Below, one piece after another: positions 1-11,300 of a stretch of 64,000 bases of DNA. The stretch spans positions 70,365-134,364 of the forward strand of contig VXAU01000975.1 of the NCBI GenBank assembly GCA_013399695.1. The letters run 5' to 3'. Position 1 is the stretch's first letter. Each line of letters begins with the position of its first letter. The translations under genes were made by a program, and so were the position numbers. The notes beneath the pieces were generated by a model. It was not told the DNA's origin. It saw only the letters and a list, made by a program, of their open reading frames with translations, and made no database searches. The stretch is from Formicarius rufipectus. Lineage: Eukaryota > Chordata > Aves > Passeriformes > Formicariidae.

Positions 1-684
1 ACGGATTGCTCATCTCCTTTGCTTTCCTTCTTTTTCTGTATAGGACCAGACATCCTGGCTGCAGCAGCTTATTGGTGACAGTGTTTATCACTTGAGAGGT
101 GTGTTCCTTTGCTGTTTACATCAAATTAGTGCTTAATACAGCACTACAGGTGCGAAGAAGCTTCCAGTTTTGTATAACAGCCTTATCTCCAACCCACGCT
201 GCGGAGAACCTGTCCTTTGTCATTCATTTTCTCACTGGCATCCTGAGGACTGCTCTGCTGCGGGGGCAATTATTTCTGTGTGTCAGTACCAGTAACGCTG
301 AGGTATTACCGCTGCCCAGGGCCTTCGGATTTTTTCAGTGGAAAGGACTTTTCTTTTGCTTTATGGTTTTCTTTCCTCCCTACAATGTGGTTTGTAATAT
401 ACCATAATATATCAGCAGCAAAGAAATGTCACTCAGGTCATATTTCATGGTTCTCAATAACCTTTTTTTTTTTTTAAGCTTTTAAGGTCTTGTTTTCTTG
501 TTTTGAAAGGAAAGGACTCTGCTCTTTACAATTCAAAAATAGTTAAGATTCAGTTTAATTGTAACTAGAAAGGGATGGACGACTTTTAGCTCTGCTGAGT
601 TACTTTTGGTGGCTAAACACAACCAGTCTCTTTGTGCTCCGTGTCTTGTGCTGTTCCTTCTTGACCCCCTGTGCTTTCCCACAG
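1..684. other. Sequence upstream of the first coding exon of NUDT2
   Basis: No coding region is recognised here. The stretch ends in a splice acceptor (CCCACAG, AG at 683-684), so it is most likely an intron of the 5' UTR of NUDT2. A possible pyrimidine-rich acceptor near position 44 could mark an untranslated exon, but nothing confirms it. The promoter of NUDT2 is not identifiable in the window. Confidence 0.4.
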
Positions 685-709
685 CTCCCAGAGCAGTTGG
701 CAGAGGGGA

Positions 710-3700
710 ATGGCTGTGAGAGCTTGTGGCTTGATCATCTACAGGAGGCTGCAGCCAGCAGCGACCTCTAAGGCTGCTGACAGCATCGAGTACCTGCTCC
801 TGCAGACATCCTATGGGACCCACCACTGGACCCCGCCCAAAGGTGATGTTTGTTCTGGTGACACACTTGGGGTGACACTGCAGGCTGGACTTTGGCTCAG
901 TGCTGCTGAGCTCAGCTTGGAGGGGCAGGTTGCCAGTTCAGAGCAGCTGCTGGTTGTGCTGTTGGTCTGATGGTGCTGCTCCTGCAGCTGAGGGGGAAGT
1001 TTTGAGGCTGAAGTCCTTTGCAGGTTTTAGCTGTTCAAAGTGTTGGGCACGACTGGTTTGGGTTGGGGCTGGGGATCACACCCAGTCATGCTCCTCTGGT
1101 GTCCTGATGTTTCTGGCACACGACTGAGGTAGCAAGTGAACTTTTTACTGTCTTGCTCGGGTCTGATCTTCCTTCAGGTACCACTGGCCAGGTTGTTTGA
1201 CCCATATGTAAACAGGAAGGTCATAGTTTGCAAGAAAGCAAGCTGAAATCTGCAATGGTACACTTTAAAACACCTTTCTTAGAAGGTGCTGGAATTTCTT
1301 TAAGTCCAGGACATGACTGGTAAAAATCGCATGCCTAATGCAGTAGAGAGGCACAGATAAGGTTAACTCTCCCATCAGGCATCTTCAGCTAAGCCATCAG
1401 TGCTCACCAGTGAGGCCCCAAAGCAGAAGACAAGCCCTGTGCCCCAGGACATAGAGCAGCACCTCCTCTGTACAGACACGTGGCAGAGCCAGTGTTTGGT
1501 AGTACATTCTCACAGCTCTGGTACTGGGAGAAGTGCACCACAGAAGTACTTCAGGTTCTTGCAGATTTTCTTACATGCTGGTTTTTACCCTCTGAGGTTT
1601 CTTCCTGGTAGTTTTTACTTCTCATTTTGTAAAATGCAGTGCTTTTAAAGCCTAGTGCAGCAGTTTATAAAGAGGACTTTACAAGTAGGGGAAAAAAAAC
1701 ATCTTGTAACATTATCAACTATGCTCTCCTATTAAGGGAAAGAGCAAAACTTTCCAAAACTCCCCCTTTGTCCATTTCACCAAAAACCTAAGGGAGTTGA
1801 GCTTGCAGCCTACAGGAAAGCTAAAAAACATCTGCTGGAACATGATTGATTGTTGTGAGAAGACACTAACGTGGAAAGGCTCCCTGGGAACACAATAATT
1901 CTGGACAAGCAATTGAAACTACTTAGAGGCATTTAGGTAGAGAGTTCATTCTCTCTTAGGCGTGCATCTCATACACTCAGAATCACAGAACTATTGAATG
2001 GTTTGGGTTGGGAGGGACCTTTAAAAGTCACCTGATCCAACCACCCTTCAACTAGAGCAGGTTGCTCAGAGCCCATCCAGCTTGGCCTTGAATGTTTCCA
2101 GGTATGGAGCTTCCCCCACCTCTCTGGGCAGCCTGTGCCAGTGTTTCACCACTCTCACAGTAAAAGAAGTCTCCTTTGTCTGTAGCCTGAATCTTCCCTC
2201 ATTTAGTTGAAAAGCAGGAGCACTTGTCCTGTGCTGCAGGCACCATTCCAAAGTCTGTCCTCATCTTTCTTACAAACCAGCACCCTTCAGACACTAGAAG
2301 GGGCTTTAAGGTCTGCCCAAGCTCTTCTCTTCTCCAGGCTAAACAGCCCTGGCTCTCTCAGCCTGTCTCCAAAGCAGAGAAGCTCCATCTCCGTTAATCT
2401 GGGCCTCCCCTGGACTCCCTCCAACAGGTCCATGTCCTTCCTGTGCTGAGGATCCCAGAGCTGGATGCAGCACTCCAGATGGGGTCTCACCAGAGCAGAG
2501 AGACAGAATCCCCTCCCTTGACATACTGTTTAAGGTTTTGGAGATCAAAAGCTACACAGAAGCGCCACAATCCAATGGCAGGCTGTAATAGTAGCTTGCT
2601 GTGGCTTTGGGGGCAATAAATGCAGAAGAGCTATGAAGTCATACAATATCTCTGATGTTATCTATGAGTGGTCCTCAAAGACAGTCCTGGGATGTGTGTG
2701 ATGCAGTAACATAACTTTGTAGATGATGTTGACATAGATTAAGTGTGGCAGGAGCCAGAAGAAGTTGTAATTGTCTTTCTGAGCACACACAAAAGGCAGT
2801 TTACAGCTACAGCTGTATCTTGTTGTTTTAAAAGTTCCATAAGCAGCTGCAACCCTATGGGATTAAAATGGACTTCTTGGATCTTGCCACTTGAACCTCA
2901 TCAGCCTCATCTCTGCCCCTAGAACTGTGACTTTGCGCTATCCAAGGCTGATGGGAAGGGATGTGGGGTTTATTTTCCTCCTCAAGATAGTGAAACTGCA
3001 TTAGTGAAAATAGTTGGGAGGATCTGAAAGCTGTGGTGTGAGTTGCTGCCAGCAGTCCTTTTTCTGCCTAGCAGGTAACGTGTACTGTACAACTTGGAGC
3101 TTAGACTTGAGGTTATCAACAGATACCAACATCAGATACTGTTTTCTGTATAGTTACTGCTTGAAAGAGAAACATGTTTTATATCTGAGATGCTGTTGTG
3201 TTGTAAGAGTTGTTTAAACTTCTGATACACAGACAAAGAGTGAGTGAGACCTGTTGCAAAAGCAAAACAATCTTCCCACATACCCCCACTTGTACTAAAG
3301 GGAGACTGTGGGCACTTGGGACCTGAGGAAGGATTAATTTCTGTAATCAAATTATGTCTATTTGCTGCCAGCCGCACAAAAAATAGAGTGAAACTGGGGC
3401 AAAATAAGGCTTAAATTTTTTTCTCCTCTTGAAACCTCCAAGCTCCTGCTATGTTACTTTTTTGAGGTCTTGCTTGGCTTGTTCTATTTATGTTCTGGTC
3501 TGGAGCCTTCATGAGAAAACCAAATCTGACATTTCTCAACAAAAGTACAAATGGCTGAGGATGTGTTATATTTATCCGTTGTTTTTAGTGGCACCTCTCC
3601 TTCTGAGCAACGTAAAATAAATGATGTGTTGTAGGAGAACTGCAGCTGGTGAAGGGACTGGGTCTGAGGATTGCTGTGTTTCATGTGCGGGAATATGGGA

Positions 3701-4561
3701 GAGAAATAACAAAACCCTGACTGCCTAAATGAAACCCACCTTTTAAATGGCATTTGTTGGTGCCTGCTCCCATTGTTTCTGGGCTGTTGGCATGAGTAAG
3801 AGTTTTGCAGGATTGAAGCCTTAAGCTTATGTGAGCGGGCAGGGTTGAGAGAGGATTGGGACTCTTGCAGATGAGCAGTCTCCCTTCTAACTGGATGAAG
3901 GAAAAACATTCATGAGGGACTCAGTCCTCAGTGTGAGGTGGAACGTTCATTACAGGTGTGAAGTGTTCCAGAAGAGGAGACGAGGACTGGGAGGAAAAAG
4001 TGTCAAGTGCTGACAGGCCACCGAGTGTGACCACTGGGACTTCAGAAGATGGGATAAACAGTCATGCAAAAAGCCACAAGGCAAAGACAAATCAAGGCAT
4101 AAAACCTGGAGAAGCAATCTCTGTTCTCCAATTTCCATTTCATCCCGTATCAGCCGCGGGGTGCTGCCATCCCTGTCTCCTAGGGTTTCCCAACTGCTAA
4201 TCTGAATTTCCTTCTCAAAGGTTGACTTCTTTTCACTCTCTTGACAGGCCACGTAGACCCAGGGGAGGATGACCTGCAGACAGCTTTCCGGGAGACACAG
4301 GAGGAGGCTGGTCTGCAGCCCAGCCAGCTCACCCTCGTCGAGGGCTACAGGAAGGAGCTGCACTACCCTGTGCATGGCAAACCCAAGACTGTTGTGTACT
4401 GGCTGGCAGAAGTGAAGGACTGTGACACAGAAATCAAGCTGTCGGAGGAGCACCAGGCTTTCCAGTGGCTGAAGCTGGAGGAGGCTTGCAAATTTGCAGA
4501 ATATGAGGACATGCAGGCAATGCTGAAAGAAGTGCATCAGTTTCTCTGCTCCAAAGAATGA
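710..4561 (+). CDS. NUDT2: NUDT2, bis(5'-nucleosyl)-tetraphosphatase (asymmetrical), two coding exons
   Basis: NUDT2 hydrolyses diadenosine tetraphosphate (Ap4A) to ATP and AMP, limiting this alarmone in the cell. Coding exon 1 is 710-842, with donor GTGATG at 843. Coding exon 2 is 4248-4561, after acceptor TTGACAG. The phase-1 junction joins G to GC, giving the Gly that opens the Nudix box. The protein is 148 aa, against 147 in human. The Nudix box spans about residues 45-67 and shows the full pattern G-x5-E-x7-R-E-x-x-E-E-x-G (G45, E51, R59, E60, E63, E64, G66). The N-terminus MAVRACGLIIYRR matches the mammalian protein closely, and the start has A at -3. The gene is complete and apparently functional. 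Plus-strand orientation next to minus-strand MYORG, SPMIP6 and FAM219A agrees with human 9p13. Confidence 0.96.
843..4247 (+). other. Intron between the two coding exons of NUDT2
   Basis: This 3.4-kb intron starts with GTGATG and ends with TTGACAG. It carries a 5'-truncated CR1 LINE on the opposite strand (about 1976-2530). No exon of another gene is recognised in it. Confidence 0.85.
1976..2530 (-). mobile_element. CR1 LINE fragment, 5'-truncated
   Basis: Read on the minus strand this is the 3' part of an avian CR1 retrotransposon. Its 3' end, near 1976-2010, appears on the plus strand as a run like 'gaatggtttgggttggga', followed by the familiar 'gggacctttaaaa' and 'gatccaaccacc'. The inner end lies near 2525, where the plus strand reads 'ccagatggggtctcacc'. 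It is over 500 bp long and truncated at its 5' end, as usual for CR1. Several short open frames inside it are remnants, not genes. Confidence 0.88.
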
Positions 4562-5240
4562 GTGCTTTCGTGAAGGATAAGGGGGATTTTTTGAAGAGAA
4601 ATGGCCTGGGTTTCTTTTCGTTTTGGGTTTTTTGTTTTTGGGGTTTTTGTTGGGTTTTTTTGTTTGTTTCTTTTTTAACAGAGGAAGAGCTACATGGCTG
4701 CAGAAATGTAGATTTCTTTTTTAAATCTCTAGAAATTCAGTGAAGATATGTGGAGCTTTTAAAGACCTCGTGCTTTTGCCTCCCCTAGCTAACACAAAAG
4801 AGCGTGATCTGATTGAAACATGAGCCAGGGATGTCTGAATTGAAACCCAGAGCTAACAAAGACTTTCTCTGTCCCTGTCTCATTTTCTTCCCTGTTTTCT
4901 TTCCTTTTTTTTCCCTCCCTTGAAATGCTGAACAACCACAAGTCTTTCTGAAAAATCAAACACTTGATATATCTTGACTTGCTGATGTAGAGCTACAGAG
5001 TTGAGAAAATGAGCATATGGAGATTTTTTAATAACAAAATTCCCACTGCAGAAGCTGCACCTTGCATTTCAAATGAGGAAAGAGTAGTTCTGTTCCCAAC
5101 TCCTCCACTGATACGCTGTGATCACTTGTCAAATCATTTCAGGCCTTGTTTGTTCGTATCATGAATTTATGTACATCCCTAATGTACTGTTATGAGAACA
5201 TTTGCCGTATAAAGAGTCTTAGTAAGTGGTTGAAGTGCAA
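4562..5240 (+). other. Probable 3' UTR of NUDT2
   Basis: The sequence after the NUDT2 stop includes a T/G-rich run at about 4611-4676 and AT-rich DNA up to about 5240. I see no clear canonical AATAAA close to the stop, so the end of the transcript is not fixed. A variant signal, TATAAA, lies near 5208. Confidence 0.3.
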
Positions 5241-8167
5241 CATTTAAATGGTAAACCTCAAGTACTTCGGCCTCTTTCTTTTCATTTTTTGATCTTTAAC
5301 AGACATCTGAGCCATACTTTTTTCAGGGGGTTGCTAAAGGGAAATCTGTGTGGTTAATACATTTTCTCCACGGGATATTTAAGCTGATGTGCAATCTTGT
5401 GTCTGTTTAATTCTGTGTGTCTGTGGCTGCAGCCACTCATCTTTTGGTGCAGTGTCCATTAATAATGTTAGTACCATTGTGACAGGAGTGTCTTGCTCAT
5501 CACTCTGTTGCCTTCCTGTGGAGTGATTTCCTTATAATCCATCTTTTTCTTTTTTGTACATATATATACACATATATATGTGTATACTCACACACATAAA
5601 CACAGAAGAGGATGCACTCTGAGGAGGCTTTTATGCATATATATATATATATCTATACATACACACACATAAACAACTTCAATGCTCCTCCACTTTACAG
5701 TCAAGTTTTATTTTGATTATGAACACTGTTTAGAAGCATTTCATTCAGGTGGTGGCAGAGAGTAGGAGGACATGGGTTGTGCAATTGCTCTGTTTCCTTC
5801 CTAACTTCTGAACCAGAGGATGGAAGGTGTCTCCCACTGCCACCAGGTCCAGCCCCAAGGCAGAATCAGCTGTTTTGGAGTCTTTCTTGATGTGTGTTTG
5901 GCTAACATGTTCTTTCAGACCTCCCCAGGTGGAGACTCACACCTTCAGTTCCTCTGTCCATACCTGCTAACATGTGGTCTCTAGCATCTAATGTAGGCAA
6001 CCAGTGAGAAATAACTAAAAGGTAACAGACAGGGTGATAGAAGAGTGGAAAGCCTGTGCTGCTTCAGTCCTGTTTTTTCATTACTCTTTGAGCTACCATT
6101 TAATCAGTTCTTTGTAAACAGTGGCTTTGCTGCCTTCTTGTTTATGAGCAAGGTTAGCATATTAAGTAGGAGTTACAGAGAGTCATTAACAGGTCATCGT
6201 TGTGCCCATTCAGCAGTAATGAACATGTGGACTTGTTGCTTTGGAAAGCACGAGCTGAACTCCGAATCAGTATTTCCCTTTTAGTGGCACCACTTACACG
6301 GTGTTCCCGTGTCAAGGATTTGGAGGGTGATCAGTGGTGTGCACCCTAAGGTGATGTGCTCCTTGGACAAAATTTCAAAGGCAGACATTTTAACTGTGGT
6401 AGAAATAGGTGCAGGGGATGTAACTCATGGTTGGTGAGGCACTTTGTGTGCATTTTGAGATATTTATGTATGGACTGCATCCCCACTGGTTTTGTGAGTA
6501 AAATGATGCTTGCACATGTGGAACCTTGACCCCAAAGTCTTTGAATTTGTTTTACAGTGAAAACATTGGAAAGTCAGAATTTAACTCTGATTCTTACTTG
6601 TGTTCACTGCTCACTGGTGAAGAAAGAGTTCTTCCTCTGCCTGTGTCTAGTAGTAAAGTATTTTCCCAAGGAGTGTCTGAGAAGCCCTCCAGTAAATAAT
6701 TATGGAATAATTTGCTTGGGGAAGACGTTCATTTCTGACCTGTATGATTTTATACCCTGAACTAATAGGGCTTGTATTTTCTTTCTTGAGACCAGTAAAG
6801 TTTTTGCTTATAATAGTATCTCCTGGCAGTAAAATTTTTACCATGCAGTGGATCTCTGTTTAAAAACAAAAACTAAAAAANAAAAAAAAACACAGACTTT
6901 AAATTCCCTGGAGGGACCTGCCATGGGTTAAATAAAATCAAACTCTAGAGAAGTCCAAGCTACACTGAAACAGGGGAACAACCTAATTTAGATAAAGTGA
7001 AAAGCATTGTTCTAGTAAGAGACGTGAAGATATGGTTTCCCTTGCTCTACTGAACAAATACACTGACACAGCTCATACTTGTAATTTCCTGGTGATAGTA
7101 TGTCTTTCTCCAAATAACTCCTGTCTTATAGCCATGATTGCATCATTTCTAAAATAAGAGAGAAGAAAAGCATAAATCTGTGTGTATTAGGGAAACACTA
7201 AGGCATTGCAAGTTTCACTAAGAAAAGACCAGAATTGAGTGTGACAGTCACAGGTAATTAAGCTCAAACAAGAAGTGTATAGGCTGAAAACAGTGTCTTA
7301 CTCCTGTCTAGGAAAGGAAACTATATTCCTACTCTGATGGGAGCAGTGTATCTATTCATTGACTATTGCATGTGATTATAGGAAATCAGAGACTGAAGCT
7401 GGTATAAAGTGGCTCTATATGCAGTATCCCCAACAAGCATAACCAGTGTTACTTGCCAGTCTGTATAATAGAAAAGGATGTGTGTTTTAATAATGTTTAA
7501 TACATCCTAAATACGGAAATATTTGGAGAGGCACATGCTCTCTCTGCAGGGCTCCTGTCGAGATGCAGAGAGGACAGTGGAGAGCTACCTCTTAAGTTAG
7601 AAAAATGGCTTGCTGTTACTTCATTGACAACTTAGTGGGGGTGAATATTTTGGCAGATATCTGGAGGAGACTATAATTATTTGAGTCCTGAAGGTAGTGC
7701 TTATTATATTCTTGCACTGACAACATAACTGACAGCCTCCTGTGCCTGCTGGTAGCTAGTTTTATCTTTAACAGAATTTCAGTATCATCAGAACTTGTGT
7801 TTTTTTACCTTGCACCTTGTTTTCAAAGATTTACTTTCTCATATGCATAAGTAATCTTGAATTTCAGTTCAATGTGCACTTGCAGCTTGTGAAGGTCTCA
7901 GCTTCATCTAGGTAAACCTGGGGTTTGTTATGGGTTAAGGCAGCTCTGGAATTGCTAAGCAGCATGTGCCTGTACAAACCAAACAATCTACTCTGCTTGC
8001 TTCAACCTTGTGCTGTGCAAGGAGATTGTACTGAAGTGTTCAAAACAAAAGCCCCAAGTGGTGCTTACTGTCAAAACAGCAAGAGTAGGGAGGAGATCAG
8101 CTGTGGTGGCATTCTTCCTGGTAGGAAGAGTGACCCTGGATGGAACAACAGCTCTGCTTCTTAGAGG
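5241..8167. other. Intergenic region between NUDT2 and the minus-strand lectin gene
   Basis: The two genes converge here. The stretch holds AT-rich DNA, a (TA)n/(CA)n microsatellite cluster around 5555-5675 and a single unresolved base at 6891. It must also hold the 3' UTR of the lectin gene just below 8168. No further coding region is recognised. Confidence 0.5.
5555..5675. repeat. (TA)n / (CA)n microsatellite cluster
   Basis: Two runs of alternating TA with interspersed CA and TG dinucleotides are separated by about 50 bp of non-repeat sequence. They lie downstream of NUDT2 and look like ordinary simple repeats. Confidence 0.8.
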
Positions 8168-8375
8168 CTAGTCCATTTGATAGCTGACATTATCAAAAAG
8201 AGGAGTGACAGTCCCATCTTTCCACTCGATGAGGATCTCTCCGCGCCTGAGGGAAGGGGAGCGGGATGGTGGAAGGTATGGCTGAGTACCCCTCCTCAAG
8301 GGAGTTGGCTCCTGGAGGTCAGCTCTGCTGCTGTTAGCTGGAGAGCTCTTCAGAGCAGAAAGGATTTTCTTCTTC
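8168..8375 (-). CDS. Lectin gene exon 5: cytoplasmic tail and stop
   Basis: The acceptor is CCTTCCAG (AG at 8377-8376). The exon completes a Lys codon split after AA, then encodes a basic, Ser/Pro-rich tail. The tail has a KKKK-type stop-transfer start, a conserved-looking GEILIEWKDGTVTPLFD stretch, the FDNVSY motif and a TAG stop at 8170-8168. Confidence 0.8.
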
Positions 8376-11300
8376 CTGGAAGGAGAGAGAAGAGGGTACG
8401 TAACTGCACCTGCCTGTCTCTTGGTGGCTTCACTGGTGCAGCAGCTGTGGTGCCACATCCTTCAGTGCAGGGGAGGTGGCGCCAACATTAGCGGCTGCAT
8501 TTGGATGGGTTAGAGAGTGGGATGGATAAACAGAGTGGCAGAGAGGAGGGACCACCAAGGGTGACATCACTGGTGAGCAGACCCATCTGCTGAGAGCCAA
8601 AGACTTCAGGTGTAAGATGGACAAGGGCAGTGCCAAGAGCAAGACTTTTTGCTTTGAAATGCTGGAGTTTTGGTTAAAATGCTGTTCATGACAGACCAAA
8701 CAGACCTGAATCTCACTTACTTGTTGTAGTGAACATTGAGTGTCAGTATTATTAATCCCAGTATGAATGCCAAGGGGCTGAGGACCAGCATGGCTGTCTT
8801 CCAGTTGCTGCCTGAAAGGGTATCATAGAAAGCATCATGTGTTTGCTGTACCTATCCCTGTTCTTATGCAATAGCCACAACTGCCACAAAAAATCACCTG
8901 TAAAGTCCCTGAAGACTGGCACATACCAGGAAAAGTGCTTTGTGTACAAGATCAGCCTCTTACAGCTGCTTTACACCACACAGCATCCTTCTATTGGAAA
9001 TGCCCACAAAAAGTTTTATTTTTTTGCTATGAAGACTAACTATTTATGCTTCTCCTCTCTGCAGTTTTCTGATACAAAATAAGGGATCAGGGACAGCAGC
9101 AGTGTTAGTAAGTATTTAATTCTCCTGAGATGAGCTGGAACAAAGCATTTGCTTGTTTTTACTCACTTTTTTAACTCCAGGCATGTGGAGATTTGTTTAA
9201 TCTTTAAAAAGAGACTTTCTGACAGATAATTTGATGCCCTCATTTCCTAATGAGCATCTTCAGCAGTACCCTGCTGCTGTTGTGATAGGAAGGACAGGGG
9301 CACTGATGAACCTTCATCTACCTGGTCCCTTCCCCCTCCAGGGAATTCCTGGACCCACCTGCAAGCCTTGCCCCACTGTTTTTCACTCGATTTCCATGCT
9401 TCTTAGCATGACTGTGGTTTGCATCTAGGGAAAGAAGTGGAGAGACTCAGATTAGTACCTTCCAGTTGGACAAAAGGAAAATACAAATTCCTCCTGGGAC
9501 TGCACTGTAACCACAAATCCCTTTGTATGAACCCAGAAGGCAAAAGGAAGCTATTATTTCTCAGTGTTCCCCAGCCACAGGTATTTGTTGCTCCTAAAAC
9601 ATCTGATGGCAGTGCCTCCAGGGTAAGGCTGTGGTTGTATCACTGAACTGCTTGCCAAGGGGAACACCTCAACGTGTGGTGTGAGAGCAGTCAGTGGTAC
9701 ACAGGGAAGCTCTTCAGAAGTCCCCTGGTACTTACCACCATTGAAAACAGTCCAGTAACCTCAAAATGCTGCCCACACTTTCCTTCCTGCTGTTGTCACA
9801 TATGCATTCAGAAAAATGCTCACCCTCGTTTGCTGCAAACTGTGCCTGTTTGGTCCTCCCTGGAGACATTGTGCTGTTCAACTTGTTAGCCAGAGGTGGG
9901 TCAGTCAAGCTCAGAGAAGACTCTCTGTCCACGACATTGATCTTTGAAGAATCAATGGTTTTAGCTTGGAAAAAAATAAAGCAAAGATCTGTGTGATTAT
10001 CATTTACTTTTTGTAGAGGAACCTGGATATGCCCCATGCCCAGCAAGGAAAGGAAACCCATCCTTGCCGTTTTGCCCTGCAGGCGAAACAGGATGTGAAG
10101 CAGAAGGGATCACCTTCTCTGGTGCATAGGGGGCCTCCAGTTCTCACAGATTTTAAAGATGAAATGAACATCTCAAGACTGAGTGAACAACCAAAGTGGA
10201 GCTTGTTTTCTGGTGGTAAATATGATCACTGGTCAAGAAGTATGAGTGCAACTCCAGCTGTTAAAGGATGACATGTGAGAAGGAGCCAAGTGGAAGATTC
10301 ACAACTATCACCAACACTGCAGATGAAACAATGGGATCTAAAGGGTACTTAGTCCTATGTCTTGCCAGGTTCAACAACTTCCTTTGCTTTCCAGTCATAC
10401 TGCAGAAGGAGGGTATGGGGAAACAACTGCTGCTAGAGGGGAGGTTGAAGGAATTCTTGGGGCAGCAGTTCACCCCTCTCCTGCACGGATTTGTGTGTCA
10501 AGATCAAGAAACCAGTGTCTTTAGGGCTGCCTGTCCATCCCCATCCAGTCCTGTGGCGTGAGCATCCTGTTACCCAGGTGTGATTTATTGAGTGAATAAC
10601 CCCCCAAAGTAGAAGTTCTCTGCTGATGATCAACTGAAACTCAGATCTGAAAGCCTAAACAAACACACAGAGCTTTGATGTTGTTACTGAGTGGTTAGAG
10701 GTTCCCTTCAGTAGAGTGAACCATGGGATTGATAGGATAATTATTAGTTTGCATGAGATACACCAACTGGCACAACCTGATTCCAAGACTGCTCTGTGTT
10801 TACCCTCACAGCCTTATTTGGGGATCCTGGCTCAGAGGCAGCTCTGGGCTGCCAGGAACAGTGCCTTGGGGAATGCAAACGCCCTTTTCACATGCCTTTT
10901 TCCCATATCTTAAATGTTCCACGCATTTCCTAGCCTATATTTAGCTAGTATCTAATTTGTATGGTCCATATTTAACTTTATGTTAAACAAACACTACTTG
11001 TGACTACTGTGATAATTACATGTTAACCTTCTAGTTGGCTAATTAAGAACCTTGGGGCAGAAAAAGGCTACCTTATCTGCACATGGCAGCCTAAACAGCT
11101 GATGTATCTCTTTTTTATTCAAATTACAACTTCTTTGTGTCAAAAGGTTATATTCATAATCCCATCTGCTTGTGCCAACCAGATTAATCACATTTTCTCT
11201 TTACTCATTTCTACAAAGCTGGAAATCTCTTCAGGGCCATCAACCTTAGGGTGAGGAATAGCCTCCTGTAAGGGAAATAATTTCCCTCTAAGGTTGGGAA

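Noticed and set aside
2066..2548. Several short open frames near 2.1-2.5 kb
   Set aside because: They lie inside a CR1 LINE fragment and are remnants of repeat sequence.
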